DNA of 64,000 nt from Candidatus Kapaibacterium sp. (lineage in GTDB: Bacteria > Bacteroidota > Ignavibacteria > Kapaibacteriales > HRBIN21), in the NCBI GenBank assembly GCA_025059875.1, contig JANXCT010000002.1, forward strand, positions 456,183-520,182. The letters run 5' to 3'. The notes below the pieces were generated by a model, which did not search any database, was not told the DNA's origin, and saw nothing but the letters and a program-made list of their open reading frames with translations. Positions 1 through 8,754 of the stretch are shown in pieces; position 1 is the stretch's first letter, and every line of letters starts with the position of its first letter. Made by a program: the position numbers and the translations under genes.

Positions 1-1
1 C

Positions 2-136
2 ATCTACACAGTCCGTGCCGGGGATTCTCTCTTCTCGATCGCGCGGCGCTTTGGGGTCAGCGTAGAAGAGCTGCGGAACTACAACGATCTGGAAGGCGAC
101 TACATCCGCGTCGGGCAGCGTCTGCGTATTCCGTAA
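2..136 (+). CDS. C-terminal end of a LysM-domain protein (partial)
   Basis: The window opens inside this gene. The visible 44 residues form one LysM repeat: it starts YTVRAGDSLFSIARRFGV, continues through VEELRNYNDL and ends GQRLRIP followed by TAA. LysM modules bind N-acetylglucosamine-containing glycans, mostly peptidoglycan. They often form the C-terminal anchor of cell-wall hydrolases or lytic transglycosylases. The catalytic part, if there is one, lies upstream of the window, so the enzymatic activity cannot be named. The domain identification is firm; the protein's function is unknown. Confidence 0.85.
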   Translation: MYTVRAGDSLFSIARRFGVSVEELRNYNDLEGDYIRVGQRLRIP

Positions 137-162
137 CTATAGCCCAGCCATAAGGCCATCCT

Positions 163-1359
163 ATGTCAGTGCCGCTGCTGATAGGGCGGCTCGCTGCAGC
201 CTTCATAGGTAGATCGCGAAGCACACCACCATCGCTTGTCTCCTGGCAGCGTCGCCAGCCACTCGTCCTCCGTACACTCTTCGAGCATCTCCCTTTAGCA
301 GCAGCCGTCGTTGATGAACACGACATCGTCCTAGCGGTCAATCCCGCCTTCACAGAGCTCTTCGGCTACTCCGCCGACGAAGCTATTGGGCAGCCAATCG
401 GTCCTCTCATCGTCCCTGAAGAGCTTCGCTCAGAGGGGCTTCACTTTACGGAGTCCGCTCTCGCCGGCGAACCTATTAATACGGAGACAGTTCGCCAGTG
501 CCGCAACAGGCTTCGAATCCCTGTCTGGCTACGGGCTGTTCCTATCCGCCTCTCCGGACGCTACCTCGGTGTCTTAGCACTGTACCAGGACATCCGCCCG
601 CTCCATGAACACCGCCAACGACTCACCGAACCGGTCCAAGAGCTTCAGCACCTCAACGCTGCTAAGGATCGGCTGCTAGCCGTCATCTCCCATGACCTGC
701 GTGCGCCCTTGGCAACCGCACAGAGTTTGGCAGGGCTGATCCTGGCAGAAGCACACTCGCCGGAAGCTGTCATAGAACATGCCACCAAGCTTCAGAGACT
801 CCTCAGCGATCAGTTGGAGCTAGTCAACGAACTCCTAGAGTTTGCACGCTCCGAAGAGGGGCACTCTACACTCCAGCGGTCAGCATTGGACCTCTGCGAA
901 GTGCTCATCCACGCTCTTGACAGCGTCACCCTCCTGGCTTATAGCAAACAGATACGGCTGGTACCCAAGCTCCCGGAGATGGGCATTCCAATGGAAGGAG
1001 ACCCTCATAAGCTCCGGCGAGTTTTCACCAATCTTCTCTCCAACGCTGTCAAGTTCACACCAGAACACGGTGCTGTGGAGATAGAAGCATGGGTTGAGTA
1101 CGAAGGATCCTCCCTCCCCATCGTTGTACAGATCAGGGATACCGGGATTGGCATTCCTCCAGAGCACCTCCCTTCTCTCTTTGTACCCTACGCAGCCGCA
1201 CAACGGCAAGGGACACGAGGTGAGCGTGGGGTTGGCTTGGGATTGGCAATTGTCAAGCGCTTCGTGGAGCTCCATGGCGGGACAATCGAGCTCCATAGTG
1301 TACCCGAGCATGGGACGACCGTCACCCTGCGTTTTCCCCAAGCTCCCCCTGCACGCTAG
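163..1359 (+). CDS. PAS-domain sensor histidine kinase
   Basis: A 398-residue two-component sensor kinase. Residues about 37-150 form a PAS domain (AVVDEHDIVLAVNPAF, then FGYSADEAIGQPI). The H-box SHDLRAPL puts the phospho-accepting His at residue 177. The ATPase domain shows an N-box (FTNLLSNAVKFTPEHG), a G1 box (DTGIGIPPEHL) and a G2 box (GVGLGLAIVKRF). There is no clear membrane segment, so it is probably a soluble sensor, with PAS reading an internal signal such as redox state or a ligand. No response regulator is adjacent, so it is an orphan kinase and its target is unknown. It starts 26 bases after the LysM gene. The exact start codon is uncertain because the first 35 residues are poorly conserved in character. 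Confidence 0.9.
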   Translation: MSVPLLIGRLAAAFIGRSRSTPPSLVSWQRRQPLVLRTLFEHLPLAAAVVDEHDIVLAVNPAFTELFGYSADEAIGQPIGPLIVPEELRSEGLHFTESALAGEPINTETVRQCRNRLRIPVWLRAVPIRLSGRYLGVLALYQDIRPLHEHRQRLTEPVQELQHLNAAKDRLLAVISHDLRAPLATAQSLAGLILAEAHSPEAVIEHATKLQRLLSDQLELVNELLEFARSEEGHSTLQRSALDLCEVLIHALDSVTLLAYSKQIRLVPKLPEMGIPMEGDPHKLRRVFTNLLSNAVKFTPEHGAVEIEAWVEYEGSSLPIVVQIRDTGIGIPPEHLPSLFVPYAAAQRQGTRGERGVGLGLAIVKRFVELHGGTIELHSVPEHGTTVTLRFPQAPPAR

Positions 1360-1376
1360 CAAGGATAGAGGGACCG

Positions 1377-1384
1377 TATTTTTG
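1377..1384 (+). promoter_or_regulatory. Bacteroidota-type -7 element (TATTTTTG)
   Basis: A perfect match to TAnnTTTG, the -7 element recognised by the Bacteroidota housekeeping sigma factor. It ends 51 bases before the ATG of the next gene and supports that start over longer upstream in-frame alternatives. No convincing -33 TTG is visible. Confidence 0.55.
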
Positions 1385-1435
1385 TGTGCTGGTACTGCTA
1401 CAAGCTCGCTAGTTCCCTCAACAGAGAAAGATCAA

Positions 1436-2194
1436 ATGCGCCTACACTGGATTGTAGCTTGTCTGCTGCTTTGTAGCTTGCTGTCCCTATGGGCCCAGCA
1501 AGATGACCTGGACTTAGATCGGCTGGAGACCCCTGTGCCTACTACTGAACCTTCCACCCCATACTTCGGATTAGGAGGTGGCTTTGTAGGGATGTTCCTC
1601 TTCCCCCCACTTGACGCGCCCAACCAAAAGGTGGCAGCCTGGGGTCTGCCAGGTTTCTCTTCGCCGCTATTTCTTTCTGGCATCGAGGGAGTCGTGACTG
1701 TCGGAATCGTCCCTAACCTACGCCTTGGGTTCTTCGGTGTCGGTGGAAGCAAAGAGCTTCAGAAAAGCTTCGGCCTAGACACCCAGAGGCAGGCAGAGTT
1801 ACGTTTTAGCGCTACTGGCATCTCTACCGCATACGCGTTCGTCCCACTACGCTCGTTGACCCTTCTACCGACCTTGGCTGGGGGCTGGGGGATGATATCC
1901 CTTGAACTGGTACAGGCACCTTCCAGAACTGAGTGGGAGAATCTCACCCCAAAGGATGTAGGAGGAACGATGCTACAGCGGGTTAGTGCTTCCTACCTCT
2001 TCTTCCATCCGCAGCTCTACATAGAGTACACTCCACTACCATTTCTCCTCGTGCGTCTTGGGGCTGGATACCAGCTCTCCTCTGTTGGGGAGTGGAAACA
2101 AAACCGGCTTGCTGTTGTGGAGGGTATCCCAAAGACCTTTCGTGCCTCCGGTCCTTCGGCCCAGTTTGCTATCTTTGTGGGCCTTTTCAACTGA
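1436..2194 (+). CDS. Secreted outer-membrane-type protein of unknown function
   Basis: A 252-residue protein with a clear signal peptide (MRLHWIVACLLLCSLLSLWA, cleavage near the AQQ). The rest is rich in glycine and aromatic residues with alternating hydrophobic strands (for example VVTVGIVPNLRLGFFGVGG) and ends GLFN. This pattern suggests a small outer-membrane beta-barrel. The ATG was chosen because it begins the signal peptide and sits 51 bases after a TATTTTTG promoter element; the frame stays open further upstream through the kinase gene, but that part is antisense-like shadow. No family is recognised. The stop lies 7 bases before a tRNA gene. Confidence 0.7.
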   Translation: MRLHWIVACLLLCSLLSLWAQQDDLDLDRLETPVPTTEPSTPYFGLGGGFVGMFLFPPLDAPNQKVAAWGLPGFSSPLFLSGIEGVVTVGIVPNLRLGFFGVGGSKELQKSFGLDTQRQAELRFSATGISTAYAFVPLRSLTLLPTLAGGWGMISLELVQAPSRTEWENLTPKDVGGTMLQRVSASYLFFHPQLYIEYTPLPFLLVRLGAGYQLSSVGEWKQNRLAVVEGIPKTFRASGPSAQFAIFVGLFN

Positions 2195-2201
2195 AGCAAG
2201 G

Positions 2202-2275
2202 GGGCCCGTAGCTCAACCGGTGAGAGCAGCGGACTCATAATCCGTTGGTTGCAGGTTCGAGTCCTGCCGGGCCCA
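2202..2275 (+). tRNA. tRNA with CAT anticodon (Met elongator or Ile2)
   Basis: All four arms fold: acceptor GGGCCCG/CGGGCCC, D stem GCTC/GAGC, anticodon stem GCGGA/TCCGT with loop CTCATAA (anticodon 2236-2238), and T stem GCAGG/CCTGC with loop TTCGAGT. The discriminator base is A and CCA is not encoded. A CAT anticodon can be elongator Met or, after lysidine modification by TilS, Ile2 reading AUA. The GGGCCC acceptor and TTGGTT variable region look more like Ile2 to me, but the sequence alone does not settle it. Confidence 0.93.
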
Positions 2276-2426
2276 CAGTAGCCTTTCTTTTCCTGTCGAG
2301 CTCAGCAGAGCATCGCTGCAAGTGCAACCGCTCTAGGTATCCACTCTAAGCGATCGGACATGCTGATCCTGCTCCTCATTAACTAAGGGCCACTATCGAT
2401 GCCATAGGAGGGGTGTACTCTCGCTT

Positions 2427-3289
2427 CTACACACGCTGGGCAATTTCGAGTCCTACATCAAAACCCGTGCCTCTAGCTTCGCAATCCTCGGACTTCCAGC
2501 AGAACTACTCCCGCAGTTGGTAGATTCACGCTCGTAGCACAGGACAAACCCCTCTGGCAGGCGGGGTGATTGGCAGCCTTGCGTTGCTTCGCTGTCCATC
2601 TCTGGTAACCCACGCCGAATCCCTCCGTAGCCATGGCAAACCTTGTTGAGACAGCTCCCGCAATCGCATCCTGGTAAAGTTGAGTTTGGGGAAAGCTCAA
2701 AGCTGCTAACAATTCCTGCAGAGTAGGTGATTCTACTCCTGCAGGAGCAAAGCCACCGATCGGCGTTGCACAGAAGAGTTCCCCCTTAGAAGCAAGCTCG
2801 ATGATAACGATGCCTCGAACTACACACGAAGCTGTGCTTGCAGATCCGTGCTGGAATTGCCTCCAAATTCAATCCCAATCATGGATCCCCTGCCAGCGTG
2901 TTGGAGACTGTCTGCCGCGCGAACTGGGAATCGGCTGTTGCCTCAGTTGGCGACTCCTATCCTAACCACATCCACCGTTGGCCGCAGAGCTGCTGTCATT
3001 CGTTTAGGTGCTCCAGAGACCCGGTCCTATGACACTGACCCAGCACCTTTGGATTACCAATAGCTGACTTGGTATCCCTGCAGGAGTACAGAACCAAGCA
3101 GCCACTCACTGCTTAGCTGTAGCCGGTTAGCGATAAGACCAGCAGTCTGAGCGACGGCATTAGAACACCCAACTAGACAAGCACTTGTGGTAGCAACACG
3201 CACTCCCCCTTGTCGTGCAGTTGGCCAGCATTTATGGCTTGCTACCTCTACTCTCTTCGGTAGCCACGCAAATCGTGTGAAGCTTGCCG
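2427..3289 (-). pseudogene. Possible degraded coding region downstream of paaD
   Basis: About 1 kb between the tRNA and paaD carries no intact gene. On the minus strand, directly after paaD, one frame reads open for about 80 codons (includes RVATTSACLVGCSNAVAQTA) and continues after stop codons in protein-like sequence (RPTVDVVRIGVAN, stop, GNSRFPVRAADSLQHAG, then IGIEFGGNSSTDLQAQLRV). A shift of frame near 2820 leads to VRGIVIIELASKGELFCA, and another near 2473 to EARGTGFDVGLEIAQRV. Composition and periodicity suggest a decayed gene with several stops and frameshifts, possibly once part of the paa operon. I do not recognise the family, and the apparent coding signal could be chance. Confidence 0.3.
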
Positions 3290-3781
3290 CTACACCGGCT
3301 TGAACTGTTCAAAAGCCTGATGACAAGTGTTGCAGTAGTGAATCGCACGACATAGTGTTGGACCGAAAGGTGTCTGTAGGACCGTGTCCACGCTCCCGCA
3401 ATATGGGCACTCTACAGGTTCTTGAAGCAGCTCCAACGGGAACTCTAGCCCTTCGTATACTGGCGGCGGTGCGATGCCGAACTGGCGCAAAATCTCTCGG
3501 GCCTTTGGAGAGAGCCGATTGGTCGTCCACGGTGGATCATACGTAATCTCCACAACGACGTCACGCAAGGGTAACTGACGGAGACGTTGCTCTACTTCGG
3601 CGCGAATTAGAGGAATCGCTGGACACCCAACAAAGGTAGGGGTAAGTTTGACCACCACCCTCTCAGAGTCAGGGTCCAGATGCACATCCGCCACCATCCC
3701 CATGTCCGTGATAGCAAGGTTGGGGATCTCGGGATCGTAAACCGTACTTAGCGCTTGCCAGATGTCCTCATACGTCACCAT
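3290..3781 (-). CDS. paaD: Phenylacetyl-CoA epoxidase subunit PaaD
   Basis: A 163-residue protein with an N-terminal MIP18/DUF59 domain (VYDPEIPNLAITDMGMV, then VVKLTPTFVGCPAIPLI) and a C-terminal zinc-ribbon-like tail with two cysteine pairs (CPYCGS and YCNTC). This is the normal PaaD layout. The family is thought to help assemble metal centres of the PaaABC(E) oxygenase that converts phenylacetyl-CoA to its ring 1,2-epoxide. It is the last intact gene of paaABCD and overlaps paaC by 7 bases, so translation is likely coupled. No reductase gene paaE follows, so electrons must come from a reductase encoded elsewhere. Confidence 0.93.
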   Translation of the reverse strand: MVTYEDIWQALSTVYDPEIPNLAITDMGMVADVHLDPDSERVVVKLTPTFVGCPAIPLIRAEVEQRLRQLPLRDVVVEITYDPPWTTNRLSPKAREILRQFGIAPPPVYEGLEFPLELLQEPVECPYCGSVDTVLQTPFGPTLCRAIHYCNTCHQAFEQFKPV

Positions 3782-4551
3782 TCTGCGTCGGGCTCACTAC
3801 GGATTACCTCCCCCATCTCATCCAGGAGAGGCTGGAGGTATTCCGTATGGATACCTCGCCGTCCACCGTACGCAGGCACAACTGTCTGGAGGTCCGGTAA
3901 TTGAAGCGTCGCCTGCTCTATGATGGAGGAGATCGTCTCTAGCCATCTCTCTTGCAGCACTCGCTCTCCCAGAAAGATCCCTTCTGCAGCAAGGAGCTCG
4001 TCGTACGGTGTTACCTCAAAGATTCCTAGTGCCAGCGGGAAGACCCGCTCCAGGGCTTGCTGCATCCGATGGTGGCTCTCCTCCGTCCCCCGAGCTCCCA
4101 ACTGGACGACCCACTGGGTAGCGTGGAGGACATGGTACTTGATCTCCCCACGTACCTTCCGGGCAAGACGTGCCAGAGGCTCGTAGCGAGAACCCTCCAG
4201 AAGATGATATCGCCATTGCTCAGCAACATCGAAGAGGAGATGGCGCATAAGGCTGAAATCATAGCCGCCGTTTGGGTACTCTACCAGGTGGCAGCAGCGA
4301 AACTCCGGAGCATCCCGGAAGAAAGCAATTCGGTCAGGATCGGGCTCACCTAATTCGTGCAGTAGTTGGTAGAGCGCATACGCATGGCCAATCTTATCCT
4401 GGGCGATAGAGGAGAAAGCGATGTCTTCCTCCAGAATTGGCCCCAAGCCAGTCCATTCCGAATGGCGGTGACCGAGGATAAGCGCATCATCCGCCATTCG
4501 GTACAGCAGATCCTTCAGCGCTGGCCGCAGTTCTACGGGTAGGACGGTCAT
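3775..4551 (-). CDS. paaC: Phenylacetyl-CoA epoxidase structural subunit PaaC
   Basis: A 258-residue ferritin-like four-helix protein. It resembles the catalytic subunit in fold (DKIGHAYALYQLLHELG, and EIKYHVLHATQWVVQLG), but in the characterised complex PaaC is the structural partner of PaaA and does not hold the active diiron site. It overlaps paaB by 4 bases and paaD by 7, as expected for subunits made in fixed ratio. Length and order match standard paaABCD operons. Confidence 0.93.
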   Translation of the reverse strand: MTVLPVELRPALKDLLYRMADDALILGHRHSEWTGLGPILEEDIAFSSIAQDKIGHAYALYQLLHELGEPDPDRIAFFRDAPEFRCCHLVEYPNGGYDFSLMRHLLFDVAEQWRYHLLEGSRYEPLARLARKVRGEIKYHVLHATQWVVQLGARGTEESHHRMQQALERVFPLALGIFEVTPYDELLAAEGIFLGERVLQERWLETISSIIEQATLQLPDLQTVVPAYGGRRGIHTEYLQPLLDEMGEVIRSEPDAEW

Positions 4552-4967
4552 CCTTCCTCTTCAGACGAACGCTCGCGCTGCTGCTGCCGCTTCAGACGTA
4601 GGATTTTCTGGACAACCTTGTAGGCATCAGGCTCTCGGTAGGTTTTCTCGGGCACTGTCGCGAAGATGTCCGCATCATCGGGACCAAAGGTGTAGATATC
4701 AGCCGTACGGACAACCCAGATAGTGTAGGTCTCGCCTCGGCGACAGTAGCCCTCTTTTGCCAGTACCAAAGCCATCTCTGGGTTTGGAGCATGGACAGTG
4801 CCAACGTGTACTGGCTGGTCCCCTGGCTTTTCTTTCCAGAAGACCTCGTACGGCTCCCACTCGTCTAGCTCCGGTTTCGGAGTGAACTCTGGAAGCTCTG
4901 CTGGAATGCGGAGGCGATTGATCCGAGGATCGAGGGACTGAATCGTCACGGTATGCGGGGCAGACAT
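4548..4967 (-). CDS. paaB: Phenylacetyl-CoA epoxidase subunit PaaB
   Basis: A 139-residue protein, somewhat longer than the usual 90-100 residues of PaaB. The conserved core is clear: EWEPYEVFWKEKPGDQPVHV, then GTVHAPNPEMALVLAKEGYC and a tyrosine-rich stretch ending near PEKTYREPDAY. PaaB is a small subunit that bridges the PaaA-PaaC heterodimers in the epoxidase complex. It lies between paaA (21-base gap) and paaC (4-base overlap). The extra residues are an N-terminal proline-rich segment and a charged C-terminus (RLKRQQQRERSSEEEG). Confidence 0.92.
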   Translation of the reverse strand: MSAPHTVTIQSLDPRINRLRIPAELPEFTPKPELDEWEPYEVFWKEKPGDQPVHVGTVHAPNPEMALVLAKEGYCRRGETYTIWVVRTADIYTFGPDDADIFATVPEKTYREPDAYKVVQKILRLKRQQQRERSSEEEG

Positions 4968-4988
4968 CCCAAGAAAGGGCCTACAGAC

Positions 4989-5969
4989 TCAGAAGAGAGG
5001 TGCCACATACCGCCCATTCGGTTTCAAGAGGGCGCGACGTACCCACGCTCCAAGCTCATCAGCCATACGGCGAACAGCCAACCGCTCCCGATTGCATGGC
5101 CCATTCCCATTGATGACGCGCCAGAACTCATCCCAATCGGGATCGGAGTACTCCCATTTGCCTGTTTCGGGGTTTTTGCGCAGCTTGGGATCAGGGATGG
5201 TCAATCCCAGCTCCCAGATCTTAGGAACGTAGGCATCTAGGAACATCTGGCGCATCTCGTCGTTGCTCGCCATCTTGACTTTCCAGCGCAGTAGCTTTTC
5301 GCTGTGCACGGACATAGAGTCAGGCGGACCGAAGAAGTGCATGATCGGCTTCCACCACCGGTTCAGGGCCTCTTGGAGCATTTGCCGCTGCCGCTTGGTA
5401 CCGCTGGCGAGCGTAACGACGTTGTCGTATCCGTACTTCAGATGGAAGGACTCTTCCTTGCAGATCCGCTCCAGAGCTCGGGCGTATGGGCCATAGGAGC
5501 CCTTGCTATTCAGCGTCTGATTGATGATTGCTGCAGCGTCAATGAGCCAAGCAATGATAGCTGTGTCAGCCCATGTCAGAGCTGGATAGTTGAAGACGTT
5601 GGAATACTTGGCCTTCCCGCTGAGCAGGTCATTGATCATCTGCTCACGTGGCTTCCCGAGCGTCTCTGCAGCGCTGTAGAGGAGCTGTGCGTGACCCACC
5701 TCATCCTGTACCTTTGCCATGAGCGCCAGCTTCCGTTTGAAGCCAGGGGCCCGAGTGATCCACGTCCCTTCGGGTAGGGCCCCGATAATTTCGGAATGGG
5801 CATGCTGTTCAACCATCCGAAGGACTTGCCGACGGTACTCTCGTGGCATCCAGTCCCCTGGCTCAATCTTCTCTCCGCGAGCAATCCGCTCCTCAAACTC
5901 TGCCAGGCGCTCCGGATCCTCTCGCTCCTCCGTCTTCAAAGGCTCAATGATGCTGAGGTTGCCGTACAT
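4989..5969 (-). CDS. paaA: Phenylacetyl-CoA epoxidase catalytic subunit PaaA
   Basis: A 326-residue diiron oxygenase subunit. Iron-ligand helices are visible as [35 protein letters not shown] and [14 protein letters not shown], giving the repeated E...ExxH ligand pattern. The enzyme epoxidises the ring of phenylacetyl-CoA using O2, so the organism needs oxygen for this route. It is first in paaABCD. The 69-base gap to the Fur-family gene upstream holds a GGACAAT/ATTGTCC inverted pair (5993-5999 and 6031-6037) that could be a regulator site or a hairpin, but no TAnnTTTG promoter; paaA may therefore be read from upstream. Confidence 0.95.
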   Translation of the reverse strand: MYGNLSIIEPLKTEEREDPERLAEFEERIARGEKIEPGDWMPREYRRQVLRMVEQHAHSEIIGALPEGTWITRAPGFKRKLALMAKVQDEVGHAQLLYSAAETLGKPREQMINDLLSGKAKYSNVFNYPALTWADTAIIAWLIDAAAIINQTLNSKGSYGPYARALERICKEESFHLKYGYDNVVTLASGTKRQRQMLQEALNRWWKPIMHFFGPPDSMSVHSEKLLRWKVKMASNDEMRQMFLDAYVPKIWELGLTIPDPKLRKNPETGKWEYSDPDWDEFWRVINGNGPCNRERLAVRRMADELGAWVRRALLKPNGRYVAPLF

Positions 5970-6038
5970 CGGCTGCTCTCCCTTGCTGTGTCGGACAATT
6001 CGAGCTTTGGGACGAATGCACCAGCGGTGGATTGTCCA

Positions 6039-6521
6039 TCACGTTCGGTACGGACACTCTGCCAGTTGTGGACAATGGGCGAAGATCTGCAGCGAGTGGC
6101 GCACGGCGTTCAACTCATACTGCTGTGCCACTCGCCGCACTAGCTCCTGGAGTTGCGGGATGCAGAACTCCACCATTCGACCACAGTCTAGGCAGAAGAG
6201 ATGGTCATGGTTCGGCATCCGCGCCGCCAATTCATACTTCATCCCGTTACGGTCAAAGCGATGCCGGACCAGCAAATCGCAGCGCGTTAACAGCTCCAAT
6301 GTGGAGTAAATTGTCGCCCGCGACACCTTGTCGCCCCGCGTATGCATGTAGACGTAGAGCTCATCAGCGGTGAAGTGGTCCGGCATCTCGGCAATCCGCT
6401 CCAGAATCCGCATCCGCTCCTCGGTATTCCTATACCGCTGCTCCTGGAGAAATGCAGCGAAACGACGCTTCAGCTCCTCTACGTCTATTGAGTTTGCCTT
6501 CAAAGCTTCTGCAGGCTTCAT
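6039..6521 (-). CDS. Fur-family metal- or peroxide-responsive repressor
   Basis: A 160-residue ferric-uptake-regulator family protein. The winged-helix DNA-binding part covers about residues 20-90 (FTADELYVYM, then VSRATIYSTLELLTRCDLL). The dimer domain has the metal-site signature NHDHLFCLDCGRMVEF with HxH and CxxC, and a second cysteine pair near the end (CPQLAEC), as in the structural zinc site of this family. Whether it senses iron, zinc or peroxide cannot be told. An ATG at 6536 is also possible; I prefer 6521 because a TATATTTG promoter element lies 29 bases before it. It is divergent from a TonB receptor and upstream of paaABCD, so it may control either. Confidence 0.9.
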   Translation of the reverse strand: MKPAEALKANSIDVEELKRRFAAFLQEQRYRNTEERMRILERIAEMPDHFTADELYVYMHTRGDKVSRATIYSTLELLTRCDLLVRHRFDRNGMKYELAARMPNHDHLFCLDCGRMVEFCIPQLQELVRRVAQQYELNAVRHSLQIFAHCPQLAECPYRT

Positions 6522-6550
6522 CGGAAACCAGGGCATCTCAGACCGAGCGG

Positions 6551-6558
6551 CAAATATA
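6551..6558 (-). promoter_or_regulatory. -7 promoter element (TATATTTG) for the Fur-family gene
   Basis: A perfect TAnnTTTG on the minus strand, 29 bases before the preferred ATG of the Fur-family gene. It lies inside the longest possible reading frame of that gene, which argues against the extended N-terminus. A looser TA-3-TTTG match (6583-6591, plus strand) lies 42 bases before the divergent TonB receptor gene. Confidence 0.55.
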
Positions 6559-6633
6559 CACAAGCCCCACCACAGCTCTGTCTAGCCTTTGTCCATCCCC
6601 CTCTCATGCCAAGGCGCTAGTTTAGCAGACGCC

Positions 6634-8754
6634 ATGAACCGTGTAGCACGAATCGCCGGGCTAGTGCTATGCATCCTGCCAAGAGCAAGCGACGGGCAAC
6701 CTCTATCACAGGAACCCCCTGGAGCCGATTCTGCGAGAATCTACCGAGCCCCGGAGGTTGTCGTGACTGGATCTCGGCTTCCCACCATCGCTGAACGCGC
6801 CCCTGTTCGAGTCGAAGTCCTCCAACCCCTCCCTCAGACTCTGGCAGGATTGTCCTCCATAGCTGAGCTCTTGGAGGAGTCGGCTGGGCTGCTTCGACAG
6901 TACCGAATCCGGAGCGGGGTTCAGCTCATGGGACTGGAACCGGCCTACACGCTCATCCTGCTGAATGGGCAGCCACTTACCGGTCGCGTAGCCGGTGTGG
7001 TGGACCTTCGGCGCATCCCCGTAGGGAGCGTTGAGCGAATCGAGATCGTCAAAGGGCCGATGTCTAGCCTCTACGGCAGCACGGCCCTGGGGGGCGTCAT
7101 CAACTTGATTACACCGAGACCTCAGCAAGGCTGGGAAGGGCAGGCTGCAGCTCGTTACACTACCCGTGGCGGATCCGAACTTCAAGCGGGGCTGGGGTAT
7201 GGTAGCTCACGTATCGCAGCCCATCTGTTTGGGTATTTCCGCCACGCACAGCCATTCGAGCTGACAGCGGATAGTGTAGGGATTCCCTATGCCGGAGCCA
7301 CCGAGGTAGCTCTCCAAGGGACAACGTATTGGCACCCAAGCTCTGCATGGGAATTCCAGTCCGATGCTCGCTGGTTCCAGAGTCAAACACGAGGCGCATT
7401 CGCGGAGAGCTTTGCAGGACGAGTGGCCGTCAACCGAGGCCGATTCCGACAGCGGGAGTGGAGTGCGGCGGGGACTGGCTCCTGGACTCGACGCCGCGCA
7501 CGGCTACAGTTCGGCCTCTTCGGTAATCAGTACGAGGAGCAGTACACCTGGGATGTTTCCCAACCCCTTACTGGAAGTTCAGACGACTTGCTACAGCGCT
7601 TGGGTCGCCTCTGGGTTCAGTACGACCTGCTGTGGAACGTACGATACCGCTTCACCTTCGGTGGGGAGTGGCTAGTGGAGGAGATCTCTGGAACCCGCTA
7701 CCCTGGCAGGCCTATTATGCGTACTCTTGCAGCCTTCACACAGTGGGAGGGCGAACCCTATGAGTGGCTTGGCTATGCACTAAGCCTCCGGTGGGACCGG
7801 ACCTCTGCATACGGAACTCAGTGGAATCCGAAGGCAGCCTTCTTACTGCGACCCTGGGGATCGAACGCCCCCCAGCTCCGCTTTTCCGTAGGCACAGGGT
7901 TCCGGGCCCCTGATCCTCGACAGCTCTTCGTTCAATTCACTAACCAACTGCAAGGGGCCGGGTATGCTCTCCTAGGGGCACGCCTGCTCGGCCTTGAGCT
8001 CCAAGCAGAGCGCTCTATTGCAGCCGATGCCAGCCTGATGATTCCCATCTGGTTCCTGCTCTCAATCCAGGGCGAAGGAGCTTTAGAAGTACGCGGCTTC
8101 GCCAACTGGGTGCGGAATCTCATCGAACCCTTCTACGTCGGGCGCACTGGAGGGATCGACGTCTACTCGTACCGCAACATTGCTCGGATCGCCACACGGG
8201 GTTTTGAAGTTACAGCCTCCGCGACTGTCTTGCCGACCTCAGAGTGGCGGCTTTCTGCCCATGTGGCCTACCAATGGCTCGACGCCGTCGATGTAGACGT
8301 GCTGGATGCTATTGCTGCCGGACGGGCCGGTACACAAGACCCTACCACAGGACACTTCACTCCACTACGCCGAAATCAATACGGCGGACTCTGGGGACGC
8401 TCTCGCCACACCCTTGCTGGACGCATACAGCTCCAGTATGCACCAACGATGACGTGGCTCACGCTTCACTTCCACCATCGGAGCCGCTTTGGGGACGAGG
8501 CCTTGGACCGGAACGGAGTCGCCGTGCTCAACCCGCCGCGGCGCGTTTTGGACCGCCCAGACGAGTATGTGCCCGGTTACTGGAATATCAGTGCCTGGTT
8601 GTCGCAGTCCTGGAGAACGACCCCTGCTACGGTGAGCTGGAGTGCTGGAGTTCGCAACATCCTCAACACCTCTAATCCCCGCTTCCTTCCCCACTTGGTA
8701 GGGCGTCAATGGTTTGTTGGCTGTGAAGTCCGTTGGGACGCTACCGAACAATGA
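6634..8754 (+). CDS. TonB-dependent outer-membrane receptor
   Basis: A 706-residue protein with a signal peptide (MNRVARIAGLVLCILPRAS), a plug domain and a 22-strand-type beta-barrel. The plug shows a start box (EVVVTGSRLP) and the typical RIEIVKGPMSSLYGSTAL and GGVINLITPRP. The barrel is rich in aromatic strand ends; the protein finishes WFVGCEVRWDATEQ. Such receptors import iron chelates, cobalamin or sugars using energy from TonB-ExbBD. The substrate is not evident, but the divergent Fur-family gene favours a metal compound. The ATG is chosen over an upstream TTG because it begins the signal peptide. Its last 14 bases overlap the end of the convergent gene. Confidence 0.9.
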   Translation: MNRVARIAGLVLCILPRASDGQPLSQEPPGADSARIYRAPEVVVTGSRLPTIAERAPVRVEVLQPLPQTLAGLSSIAELLEESAGLLRQYRIRSGVQLMGLEPAYTLILLNGQPLTGRVAGVVDLRRIPVGSVERIEIVKGPMSSLYGSTALGGVINLITPRPQQGWEGQAAARYTTRGGSELQAGLGYGSSRIAAHLFGYFRHAQPFELTADSVGIPYAGATEVALQGTTYWHPSSAWEFQSDARWFQSQTRGAFAESFAGRVAVNRGRFRQREWSAAGTGSWTRRRARLQFGLFGNQYEEQYTWDVSQPLTGSSDDLLQRLGRLWVQYDLLWNVRYRFTFGGEWLVEEISGTRYPGRPIMRTLAAFTQWEGEPYEWLGYALSLRWDRTSAYGTQWNPKAAFLLRPWGSNAPQLRFSVGTGFRAPDPRQLFVQFTNQLQGAGYALLGARLLGLELQAERSIAADASLMIPIWFLLSIQGEGALEVRGFANWVRNLIEPFYVGRTGGIDVYSYRNIARIATRGFEVTASATVLPTSEWRLSAHVAYQWLDAVDVDVLDAIAAGRAGTQDPTTGHFTPLRRNQYGGLWGRSRHTLAGRIQLQYAPTMTWLTLHFHHRSRFGDEALDRNGVAVLNPPRRVLDRPDEYVPGYWNISAWLSQSWRTTPATVSWSAGVRNILNTSNPRFLPHLVGRQWFVGCEVRWDATEQ

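Noticed and set aside
1094..1435. A 114-residue N-terminal extension of the outer-membrane-type protein
   Set aside because: It runs over the kinase gene, precedes a clear signal peptide and the promoter at 1377, so it is not translated as part of this protein.
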